Of a stretch of 64,000 bases of DNA, positions 44,772 to 54,072 are shown one piece after another. The first letter of the stretch is position 1, and the number at the start of each line of letters is the position of its first letter. A model generated the notes under the pieces. That model was not told the origin of the DNA. It saw nothing but the letters and a program-made list of their open reading frames with translations, and made no database searches. The translations under genes were made by a program, and so were the position numbers. The stretch is taken from positions 8,617,001 to 8,681,000 of the forward strand of contig JAGTTD010000011.1 of assembly GCA_018398585.1 (NCBI GenBank), written 5' to 3'. Source of the stretch: Simmondsia chinensis. Taxonomy: Eukaryota > Streptophyta > Magnoliopsida > Caryophyllales > Simmondsiaceae.

Positions 44772-46993
44772 ATGGAGCCAGTCCCAGTTGACCCCAGCCT
44801 CCTACGGCTACAGCCTCAGCACAGAAGTGCTGCAATATGGGATGGAGAGGTGAGTTTGATATTATATCGTTCAAATTTTTTAGTTTATTAGACTTATAAA
44901 TTATATATATGTTGTTCATACTGATTTTTTTGGTCTGTTGTTACAGGATGCGGGCGTTCTCACTTGTCGCCACCATGTAACCCGTTTACTAGGTCATTGG
45001 AGGGTAGATGATCGGATTCTACACTATGTTAGGCGTGTTGGACTTTTTGGAGTCCACCGGCTGATTCATGTGTCTCTAGATCACCCTTTGATAACTGCCT
45101 TGGTTGAGAGGTGGCGACAGGAGACCCACACTTTTCATCTAAATAGTGGGGAGACAACAATCACCCTTCAAGATGTTTCTATCTTGATGGGGTTGAGGGT
45201 AGACGGGAATCTCGTCACTGGTACCAGTGACATAGATTGGGCCGCTTTAGTTGAGGAGCTACTTGGGATCCGGCCAACCCCTGCAGATTTACATGGCTCC
45301 TCTATTAGATTCACATGGCTTCGTCAGCACTTTTACCACTTGCCCGATGATGCCCCAGAGATTCAAATTGAATATGCTGCAAGGGCATATATTTTTACAT
45401 TACTTGGTGGCATGTTATTTGGGGATAAGACGGGCAATGAGATACAACTTATATATCTGCCTCTGCTTCGTGATTGGGATGCGGCGGCAGAATATAGTTG
45501 GGGGAGTGTGACGTTAGCTTTTTTATACCGACAACTATGTCGGGCATCACGACGAGGAGTGCAAGAGATTGCTGGCCCTCTTACCCTTGTACAGGTTTGT
45601 TATATATTCTTCTGTAAAAAATTTTTTCTTTTTTATATGAGTATGTTTGTGATATGTGTTATGTTTTTGTATGAATATAGCTATGGGCATGGGAGTGAAT
45701 TCCTATAGGTCGACCAGACCAAGCTCCCCATTTTCGTGGAGATGATGATGATCCACTTGGATGCAGGTATTTCTATAATTTAATAAATTTGTATAATGAT
45801 GCTTGAATTTATGTATTTCTCAAATCAATCTTTTGTTGAATAGGTGGGTACATAATGGTTCTCGTATTGATGCACCGAGAAACCTTACATATTATAGGAG
45901 TGCGTTTGATTTACAGAAAAGTAATTAGGTAAAAATTATATTCATTTTTGTCTTCATATTTGTATTTGTATTTATTATTTTTGATAAATCTTTCTTTTTT
46001 TGATTTTAGATGGCATGGACTCCTTATACAGATGAGACTATTGCATTGCTTCTAGACCTATGTCGCCATGGTCGGCATATTTGGCGCAGTGTAGTCCCAC
46101 TCATCTGTTTTGATGTCATTGAGTGGCATTATCCGGATTGTGTGATGCGCCAGTTTGGGATGCAACAACATATCCCAATTAATACTGATCCGTTCGTTGA
46201 ATTACATGCTCTTGATCGACGTGGTAAACACAAGGTCGATTGGGCAAGACATCACGAAGTGTATCTGTCGATGTGGGGTAGACGTGCAGAAAACGCAGCA
46301 TTTTCTCCTCTAGCAGCCCCTCTCCCCAATGACGACCAATACATGTCATGGTACCGACGCATCACACGGTTGAGAATAACCCCTCCTGCCGATCATCCAC
46401 GAGATGGCTATCTTCCAATTCAGTCAAATGAAGACTTCGCTGTAAGTAGTTTTACTTTATTCTTGCAGATTTGAATATTAATATTAAAACGTATTCTAAT
46501 ATTTGTTTTTACTATTGAATAGATAACGATGGCACAGATAGTCGATTTGAGCACGGGGATTATTCAAAATCAGGATCTATCTGAAATGCAAGCTCAAATG
46601 AACAAGCCAACTGTAGAGGAGATTAGGAGATTCGGATATCAATGCCTACAACGTCAAGGCCGAACCCATCTTATCCAAGTGCCTTTTTCTGATAACTTTT
46701 CCTCATTTCATACAACTTCCACTTATGCTGCTGGAACCACGTCGAGAGGGATATGGGATCAACACAACGAGGACCATCAACAATTTCAGGGTGCGCCTTC
46801 TGAAAATGTTGATGAAAATCTTATTTATGAAGAAAATGTTATTCCTGAAGAAGATATTTCTCAAAAACATACAACACATGAAGATACTGGTAGGAGTAGA
46901 GGTGGAGTTAGGGATAGAGGTAGAGATAGAGGTAGGGGCAGAGGGAGAGATAGAGGTGTAGCCAACAAACGAAGACGTCCATTTTTACCTTAA
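44772..46993 (+). pseudogene. Plant mobile domain (PMD, MAIN-like) gene, six exons
   Basis: Exons read as 44772-44849, 44947-45594, 45681-45766, 45844-45928, 46010-46441 and 46523-46993. Each has GT..AG borders and the reading frame is kept throughout. The start is MEPVPVDPSLLRLQ, the PMD core begins GVLTCRHHVTRLLGHWRVDD and contains DHPLITALVERWRQETHTFH and TITLQDVSILMGLRVDG. Late exons hold MAWTPYTDETIALLLDLC. The C-terminus is a (RG/RD)-rich basic tail. Two nonsense codons break it: TGA at 45696-45698 where Arg is expected and TAG at the end of exon 4 where Gln is expected, both single C-to-T changes. PMD genes travel with MULEs and some became host genes. The function of PMD in transposition is not known to me. 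Confidence 0.85.
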
Positions 46994-47143
46994 TTTTGAT
47001 ATCTATGTAATTTTAGGATTTTTTTTTTTTTTTAACAATTATGTAGTTTTAGTTTAAATGTGATATTTGTATATATTGTACACATATATTTTATTATAAT
47101 AGAAGATGATATTTGTTTTAGGATTTTTTGGTTAGGTTCTAGA

Positions 47144-48328
47144 TGAGAGCGGGACTTAGCCCTCATTTGAGGAAGCAACTGCTGGCACGTTTAACCCGGG
47201 CTCCCCTGCAAAACAAGCAAGACCGTCAGAGGGACCCACGGGTTTGCCCGCGGGAGACCCCTCCGATGCCTAAGTTAGTAAAGGCATAATAATAATAATA
47301 ATATATGATAAGTAAATAACGTAAAGTAAACAATAATAAATATTTATCGTATACGGAGATGGGGTCCTTGGTGGCCGGCACGGTGGCCTTATAGGCCTGG
47401 AGAGAGAGAGGAAAAATAGCACCGGCGAAGTGGCAGGAATCCGTACCGGCGAGGTGGGCGGAATTCGTACCGGCTTTATGGGCCTGGAGAGAGAGAAACA
47501 ACGGCCAAAGGGCCGGCGAGGTGGCCGGAGAAGAGAACGGTACCGAGGGTCTGAGCCGTACCGGCAAGGTGGCTGGGGGTTAGCTGGAGTAAGAGGAGAG
47601 AGAAAGATGGGTTGTTGTGTTGTTGGATTCTTGGTAGAGAGAGAGAGAGGGAGCCCCCTTGAATGAGGGGAATAGGTTGGTATTTATAGGAAAGGGGGAG
47701 CTGGTGGTGCTGGACGGTAAAGCTGGGCTAGGGGCAGTACCGCCTGGCATGACTTAATGGAGAGGTGAAGGTGAATGATCGGTTGGAAGGGAGGTGCTAC
47801 AGTCTATATGGCGAATGGTTGAGAGAGGCGGTGATGCCGCCTGGGTGGTGACGGCTGTGGTGCCGCCCAGTTGGTACATGGGGTTAGGAGAACGGGTACC
47901 GAGGCCTACAGGCGGTAGCTAAGGCAGGCGGTATTGTGGCCCTCAGGGCGGTAGTGGTACCTGGATCTGATACCGTCTGGGAGTGGTCAAGAGAGGGGCG
48001 GTAATGACCCCTGGGGCCCGGTACCGCCTTGGAGTGGCCAGGAGTGGGGCGGTAATGACCCCTGGGGCCCGGTACCGCCCGGGAGTGTTAAGGAAAGTGG
48101 GCGGTAGCAAGTTAGGCGGTAGCCAGGGTTGACGGCACCAAGGCCTACGGCCGGCGGTACCCTATGATGGAGGAAGCAGGCGGTACGGGGAGCCTAGGTG
48201 TGGGATAGAGATGAACGGTACCGAGTGCCGGGCACGTTATAGCTTGGCAGCGCCCTGGCTTACGGTAACTCAGGGAGGGGATGTTCCGCCAGGTCTGTTT
48301 ACCGTGGTTGACTTATTGACCCAGCTCA
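47144..48328 (-). other. GC-rich inserted segment, possible solo LTR
   Basis: About 1.2 kb of GC-rich sequence inside an AT-rich MULE 3' end. The minus strand has a TATA-like CCTATAAATACC at about 47690. The outer ends read TGAGAGCGGG and CCCAGCTCA, a short inverted match of the TG..CA type. The upstream part (48320-47700) is made of repeated GGCGGTA/GGTACCG motifs, the downstream part has GGGAGACCCCTCCGATGCCT. No coding content and no matching target duplication was found, so the LTR call is tentative. Confidence 0.35.
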
Positions 48329-48545
48329 TTTTTTCCTCATCAATATTTTTTCATGATATGAATGTGAGTTTATTATTATAAACTACTGTATTAATATTGC
48401 GTAATTATTTGTATTCATTGTTTCTGTAGGTATATTATAATTGGACAAAGTACATCAATAAAATTTTTGTCAGATATTTAGAAGTTCAAAATTGCGATAA
48501 TTGTTTGAAGGCAATTTTATGGCTGGGAAAAATAGATACTGATAT

Positions 48546-49240
48546 TAAACCGCGTCTTTGAAACGAGGTTCAATAGCAGGTATTCCAACACTGCCGGTAA
48601 ACCGCGTTTCCAGATCGCAGTTTAGGTACTCAAATAAACCGCGTTTTTCATAAAACCATGTTCACATAACGCAGTTTAAGTTAAGGACAACCCGCGTTGG
48701 CGTGACACGGTTATAGGGAAAAACTGCGTTACTGTGACGCGGTTACTAAAAAACCAAACCGCGTCACATAACGCGGTTTAAGGACAACCCGCGTTGGCGT
48801 GACATGGTAATAGGGGAAAACCGCGTTACTGTGACATGGTTACTAAAGAACAAAACCGCGTTACTCTGACGCGGTTACTAAAAAACAAAACCGCGTTATG
48901 TGACGAACAAAACCGCGTTACAGTGACGCGGTTCCTAAAAAAAAAACCGCCTAATTTTGACGCGGTTACTAAAAAATAAAACCACGTTATTCTGACGCGG
49001 TTACTAAACAAAACCGCGTTATTATGACGCGGTTAATAAAAAAAACTGCGTTACTGTGACGCGGTTTGCATGACTAAACTGCTTTTTCGTACCGCGGTTA
49101 TTTGCAGACTAAACCGCTTTTTCTTACCGCGGTTATTCAAAACCGCTTTTGCGTGTGCCGCGGTTATTCAAAACCACTTTTGCGTACCGCGGTTATATGC
49201 AGACAAGTTCTACTACAATCGCGTTATGGTAACGCGGTTT
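48546..49240. repeat. Array of short palindromes (MULE right subterminal region)
   Basis: More than 15 units of the form AACCGCGTTACTGTGACGCG(G)TT, each itself a 20-25-bp dyad, separated by ACTAAAAAACAA-like spacers. To the right the unit changes to AACCGCTTTT.CGTACCGCGGTTAT. The left end has four related but diverged units. Confidence 0.9.
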
Positions 49241-49255
49241 ACCCTTGGGAAATTC

Positions 49256-49401
49256 TCGGACTGTAGAAAAGTAAATATTTTTTTTTTTGAACATTATTTT
49301 TTTTATCTTTTTATTTTTGAACATTATTTTCGAAATAATGATGTTCAAGAATAAAAAAATAAAAAAATAATGCTGGAAAAAAATATTTACCTTTCTACTG
49401 T
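49256..49401. repeat. Foldback (inverted repeat) of about 146 bp
   Basis: GGACTGTAGAAAAGTAAATA at about 49257-49276 pairs with TATTTACCTTTCTACTGTCC at about 49383-49402. TTGAACATTATTTTCGAAAT..ATGATGTTCAA forms the inner stem. A long hairpin with A/T-rich arms and no ORF. Confidence 0.85.
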
Positions 49402-49419
49402 CCACTTAGGCTGGAGTGT

Positions 49420-49765
49420 CTTAATTCGCGTTTTCGTAATGCGATTTTATTGAGATAAAACCACGTCCTATAGATGCGGCTTTACCTAAATTGTACCGCG
49501 TCCAAAAGACGCACTTTAATTAGTAAACCGCGTCGTGATTTACTGCAATCTAACCCCCCCTCCCCGGTTCCCTTTCACTCATTTGCTCACACGTCCTCAC
49601 CCTCTACGCCGCTTAGCGTCTCTCTTACTCTTTCTCGTTAACCAACCGCTGGCCTTCTTCTTGTTCATACGCTGGAGATCTTTCGAGTGACCATTGTCTG
49701 AGTTATTTGACCACTACTACATTCCTTCGCAAGAGTTAGTAACTACTGTAATTTTAACTTCTTAT
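49420..49765. repeat. Second copy of the MULE left end (direct repeat 2)
   Basis: Matches 41470-41850 in the same orientation: four CCGCGT-type units, the TCACACGTCCTCACCCTCTACGCC block, TCTCGTTAACC, GGAGATCTTTCGAGTGACCATTGTC and AGTTAGTAACTAC. Here it is followed by a host-gene-like fragment, not by transposase. Confidence 0.88.
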
Positions 49766-49956
49766 TTTTGAAATAAATAACTACTTAAATAATTAATTAA
49801 TTTATTTTAAATCATTTAAACAAATAACTTTTCAAAAATTTGACTTCAACAGCTAATTTGTCCAATTTTTTCTACCATAACTTAAGAAAAAATCAATTCA
49901 ATTCGACTATACGTCCGTTGCAGGCTTTCCGTTCAGCTTATCTCTTTCTTTCTCTA

Positions 49957-50300
49957 ATGGCTCTCTCCCCTTCTTCTCTAATCCCCCCTCTCTACTCTGA
50001 CTCCACTTCTCGCCCGCTCCTCTCTCTCCCCTCTCCCTTCCTCTCTCTCTTCACCTCCTCTCCCCTCCCCTCTCTCTCGTTTTTCACTCGGAATTCATTG
50101 CTTTGTCCGCAAAGACGCAACTCAATCCACATTTTGTCCCAAGGCTGGCATTGCTGTTTACAAGCCTAAGTTATATGAAGAGCTCGTTACTAACGCTGCT
50201 AATTCCGTTGCTTACGCTCTTGATGATGGAAAAACCCGCTTGGAGATTGATTTTTCGGAAGTTTCTTTCCGACTGTCTCATTTTGTGCTTAATTTAGGTT
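49957..50300 (+). pseudogene. Fragment resembling a chloroplast DUF1995/LPA3-type gene
   Basis: ATG at 49957 opens a Ser/Pro/Leu-rich stretch like a chloroplast transit peptide (MALSPSSLIPPLYSDSTSRP). A frame change near 50100 then gives AGIAVYKPKLYEELVTNAAN followed by VAYALDDGKTRLEIDF, the start of the DUF1995 domain as I remember it from LPA3-type photosystem II assembly proteins. Similarity fades after about 50250 and the rest of the domain (over 200 residues) is absent. The fragment lies 190 bp inside a duplicated MULE end, so capture by a Pack-MULE is plausible. Family call is from memory. Confidence 0.5.
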
Positions 50301-50384
50301 TAGTGGAGTTATTTATGCTGTTGGTCCCTTATCCCTTATCCCTTATCCCTTGTTTGGCAAGCGGGTAAGGGTGAGACATGTTAG

Positions 50385-50663
50385 TGTTGGAAAATTATAA
50401 CAACAATAATTGAACTAAAGGTAGAAATTAAATAGAGCAAAGGTTCAGAAAAGCCTGTGTGGGTTGAGGCACGCAAAAGTGCGCTTTCCTTAGAAAGGAA
50501 ACGCCCCTCGTGCACGAGTATCACAATGCTTGAACTTGAAAGTGCTCCTCTCTCAGGATTCAACAACCCGTCGAACCTCTATCAGTGCAGTAATTAAAGA
50601 TCCCCGAACCTAAACCACCATAGCTCACATTTTTTTTAAGAGAGAGACAGGAAGGAGAGTATT
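50385..50663 (-). repeat. Copia I 3' LTR, inner half
   Basis: Starts on the plus strand with TGTTGGAAAATTATAAC, the inverted partner of TTTTAATTTTCAACA at 60499. It ends in the AGGAAGGAGAGTATT duplicated by the RTE insertion (50649-50663). Confidence 0.8.
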
Positions 50664-50672
50664 AACCCTATT

Positions 50673-50708
<36 letters not shown>

Positions 50709-51765
50709 ACTGCTCTCTCTCTCTCTCTAGCTAACGTTGACCTGCCACATTTTGCTGACCTGCCACATTTTGCTGCCACCTTCACCTAACGCCACCTACC
50801 ACAGTCCGGTCGGTGCACCATCGCCGGCGATGCAACGACAAGGGAGCATCGTAGAGCTGGAGCAGGGATGCCCGCGCAAGGTACCATATCCCCCCCCCCC
50901 TCGAAACCGGGTACCCCCACCACCACCACCATCGGTGCCCTGCCGAACCCGACCCGGCCATCCCCTTAGCCACTCAACCCCCCCCCCCCCCCCCTCAAGC
51001 CATCAACGAACACCCTGACGCACCCCCCACCGATTTCATCTCCCTCACCCTGACCCCCTGACACCCCGACCCGACCCCTTGACCTACCGCCACCCGTCTC
51101 CCCAGACCCACCACCACTGGAACCCAGCCCGACCAGACCCAACCAACCCGGGCCACCTGGACCACCACCACCCCCCCATCTCTCACCTCACCCCCCACCC
51201 CCTCTGCCTTCCCTGACCCACCACCACTGTCACCCCTGCCAGACCCACCACCACCACCGCCCTCACCACCCAGACCCACCACCACCGTCACTCGTGCCTG
51301 ACCCACCAGCACAACGGACCTCATACCCCCTGACCAACCAGCACCAAGACCAAGCCTTGCCACTATCCCCACCAACCCTCCACCCCACGACCACTAACCC
51401 GGAGCAGCCGCCAGCCACAGCCTCAAGACAACCTCGCAGCCGACTGACCCAAGTAAGCAAAATCGGTCGGCCGTAGGTAAGTATTTGCCGGGTCAGAGTA
51501 TCTACTGTGCACCAGCCCCAGGTTTGATCTTTCCCTAATCACAGTAGGGTAGTGTTTTAATTTACCATTGTTGGGTACTTTTCATTGGGTTCTTTGTCCT
51601 TTCATTATTTTGATTACTGTGATCTTTGGCTGTGGTGGTAATTTCGTGCATGTATGTTATAATAAGCTTCTGGTCTATGTTGATCACTTACCCACGCTAG
51701 TCACAGCTAGTGGATGAACGTTACCAGTGATGGAACTCAGAGATTGAGGCCATCTCCAAGGAGGC
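50664..51765 (+). other. 5' untranslated region of the RTE
   Basis: A (CT)n tract (about 50674-50730) is followed by about 750 bp with strong strand asymmetry: long CCACC, CCCCC and CCACCACC runs and few G on the plus strand (about 50880-51470). A proline-rich reading is possible but no ORF1-type domain was seen. Probably promoter and leader. Confidence 0.6.
50674..50730. repeat. (CT)n microsatellite
   Basis: About 55 bp of CT repeats with short interruptions at the start of the RTE. Confidence 0.95.

Positions 51766-51767
<2 letters not shown>

Positions 51768-51797
<30 letters not shown>
51768..51797. repeat. G30 homopolymer
   Basis: 30 consecutive G just upstream of the endonuclease coding frame. 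Its length decides whether the upstream ATG is in frame. Confidence 0.9.
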
Positions 51798-51800
<3 letters not shown>

Positions 51801-52743
51801 GCAGAAGGGGATAGGGAACTTGAGACTAGGGACACTAAATATCGGGACACTAACGAAAAAGAGTTTCGAGGTGGCCCAAATGATGATGAAGCGTAAAATC
51901 AACATCCTTTGCCTGCAAGAAATTGGCGCGAAAGCCAGGGATGTGCCGGGGTACAAGCTCTGGTATGCAGGCATGGTCAGAGGTAGGAATGGAGTTGGTG
52001 TCGTTGTGGATAGCAACCTCAAGGATAAAGTAGTTGGAGTATCAAGGGCTGGTGATAGGATCATAAGTATCAAGTTGGTCCTAGATGGAGAAGTATTGAA
52101 CGTGATCAGTGCCTACGCACCTCAGACTGGACCAACAGAGCATGAGAAAGCAGCATTCTGGGAGGACTTAGACATAGTGATGCAAGGCATACCCCAAGCA
52201 GAACGAGTGATGATTGGCGGGGATTTTAATGGGCATGTCGGTGCGACAGAGGACAGTTACGCTTCTTACCACGGAGGATTCGGTCTTGGAACTAGGAATG
52301 CAGAGGGGAAAGCCGTACTAGACGTCGCGGTCACATACGACCTAACAGTGGCCAACACCTTCTTCAGAAAGCGTGCGCAACACATCATCACATACCAAAG
52401 CCGCGGGACAAGAACATAGATTGACTACATACTATTAAGGAGAAGGGCACAAAGAGACTGTAGGGATTGCAGGGCTACCCCAGGAGAAGACCTGTCTACA
52501 CAACATAGGGTCTTGTGGGCGAATATAAAGGCCAAGAAAAGGGCCAAAAGAATCAGCAAACCCGCGCAGACGCATACCTATTGCAGGGATTTGAAGGGGG
52601 AAAAGTGTAAGGTATACAAGGAAAGAGCGGAGGTCGAGCTCGAGTGGGACCTCGAGGGAGATACAAACCAGATGTGGAGCCAATTGGCCCAAAAGATCAG
52701 AGGACTAGCACAGGAAGCTCTCGACACGTCAAAGGCAGGGTAC
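51790..52743 (+). pseudogene. RTE endonuclease domain
   Basis: LRLGTLNIGTLTKKSFEVAQ starts the fold. KINILCLQEIGAKAR carries the LQE acidic residue. VVGVSRAGDRIISIKLVLDG, VISAYAPQTGP and VMIGGDFNGHVG (catalytic D and N) follow, then IDYILLRRRA with the second D. One TAG is at 52417-52419 where the substrate-binding loop begins. The region is cut at 52743 by gypsy H and continues at 57896. It belongs to the AP endonuclease family and nicks target DNA for target-primed reverse transcription. Confidence 0.9.
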
Positions 52744-53008
52744 TGTCATAAATCGAACTTAGAATTAGGCTAATATGCATTTTGGCGGGAATAATACTTC
52801 TTAGTGCATTTAGGCGGGAAAGTTTGTTATGTGAATGGGTGATGTGTCCGGTGAGTTACATCTTGAGCTAAGCTTTGTAAATATCTAAAAATATTTGGAA
52901 ATGTAAGAAGTGATCATTCAATGAAAATATAATCCAATTCCTTGTTTTTACTCTATCTCTTGCTCTCAATTCGATGGTTAGCATTCAATTTCTAGTTGAT
53001 TTCTAACA
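52744..53008 (+). repeat. 5' LTR of gypsy H (265 bp)
   Basis: TGTCATAAATCG to TTTCTAACA. It lies two bases upstream of the primer site. Confidence 0.96.
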
Positions 53009-53010
53009 AT

Positions 53011-53022
53011 TGGTATCAGAGC
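53011..53022 (+). other. Primer-binding site of gypsy H
   Basis: TGGTATCAGAGC, complement of initiator tRNA-Met. Confidence 0.93.
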
Positions 53023-53082
53023 TTCGTTCTAGGCATCCATCTAATCATCAAGTCCATTCTAGCCAGAAAGAGAAGATCGAAA

Positions 53083-54072
53083 ATGCCTCCCACCACCCAA
53101 GCAAATGCATCTAACAATGCCCCCAATGCCGCGCCCAATGTGGTACCTGGTGTTGCAGCTCCCACCTATTTTGCTGTTGCGGGAGCTGAAGGAGCTAGTC
53201 CTCAAGGGTTACGGATGGATCAAGTGATGCAAATGATGCAAAATGTGCTCCGGAATGTCTAGTTACTTGATCAGAAAATGGACAATCAGGGCCAAAGGTT
53301 GAATCAGTTATCCGATTGGCAAAGAAGGTGTGAATCTCAGCAGCAAGGAAGTGGGAATCTCTTCCCAACTAACCCAAAACCTGTTCGACAGCCGGTCAGA
53401 TCCCCTGATTTCATTCCTCCACCCTCAGATTCAGGTGACAGTGCCTCAAATGCAAGAAGTTCCTCTTACAGACTGCCTTGGCTAGAGCTGGAGCCATTTG
53501 AAGGAAACTTGCCTCAATCTTGGTTGAGGAAATGTGAGAGGTATTTTAAATTCTATAGCATTAAAGAGCATGAGAAAGTGGAGCTGGCGGCAGTTAAATT
53601 GAAGGGAGAAATGGAGACTTGGTTTTATGGGTTGATTCGCACCAAACCAAATCTCACTTGGACCACATTCTCAAATGAACTTTGTTCTCGATATGGTGAT
53701 GAAGATGTCAGTGAAGTTGTTGATAAATTCAACAAATTGATCCAATCAACGACTGTCAAAGACTATATGGGTAGATTTGAGGAATTAAGAGCAAGAATGC
53801 TCTCCATTTATCCTGATGCTCTGGAGTCCTTTTATGTTTCCAGCTTTGTGAGTGGACTCAAGCCACGCCTCAAGAGCTTGGTTAAGGCTTTTGAACTAGA
53901 GTCCTTAACTCAGGCATATACCAAGGGCAAAGGGAATTTCCTTGGCTCTTCATCCAGTCGGGCTACCCAACCCAATAGCAAGAATAACAGCTTGGAGGAC
54001 AGGAGGCCTCAACGATTATGCTACAAGTGCAATCAGAAGTACTTCTTTGGTCACAAGTGTGATCCAAAGTAA
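53083..54072 (+). pseudogene. Gypsy H gag
   Basis: ATG at 53083 (MPPTTQANASNNAPNAAP). A TAG at 53260-53262 splits it from the main frame (53278-54072). The retrotransposon-gag core reads LPWLELEPFEGNLPQSWLRK, VELAAVKLKGEMETWFYGL, FSNELCSRYGDEDVSEVV, then VSSFVSGLKPRLKSLV. It ends with a zinc knuckle CYKCNQKYFFGHKC (CX2CX4GHxC) followed by a stop at 54070-54072. Forms the particle core. Confidence 0.9.

Larger units (their letters stand above)
41462..49410 (+). mobile_element. Mutator-like element with transposase and plant mobile domain
   Basis: Left subterminal region with short CCGCG palindromes (41462-41640), a mudrA-like transposase (42051 to about 44690), a plant-mobile-domain gene (44772-46993), a GC-rich insert (47144-48328) and a right palindrome array (48546-49240). 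Gene content matches MULEs that carry MAIN-like plant mobile domain genes. Classical long terminal inverted repeats could not be fixed by eye, so the outer limits are approximate. Confidence 0.75.

Noticed and set aside
44772..46993. Functional host MAIN-like gene
   Set aside because: It lies inside a MULE directly after the transposase and carries two stops. Host MAIN genes are intact and outside elements.
48546..49240. CRISPR-like array of palindromic repeats
   Set aside because: Spacers are short and nearly identical, and the context is the end of a eukaryotic MULE.
50739..51476. Proline-rich host protein or RTE ORF1
   Set aside because: Pro content comes from CCACC runs, several frames are equally open, and no domain or start context stands out.
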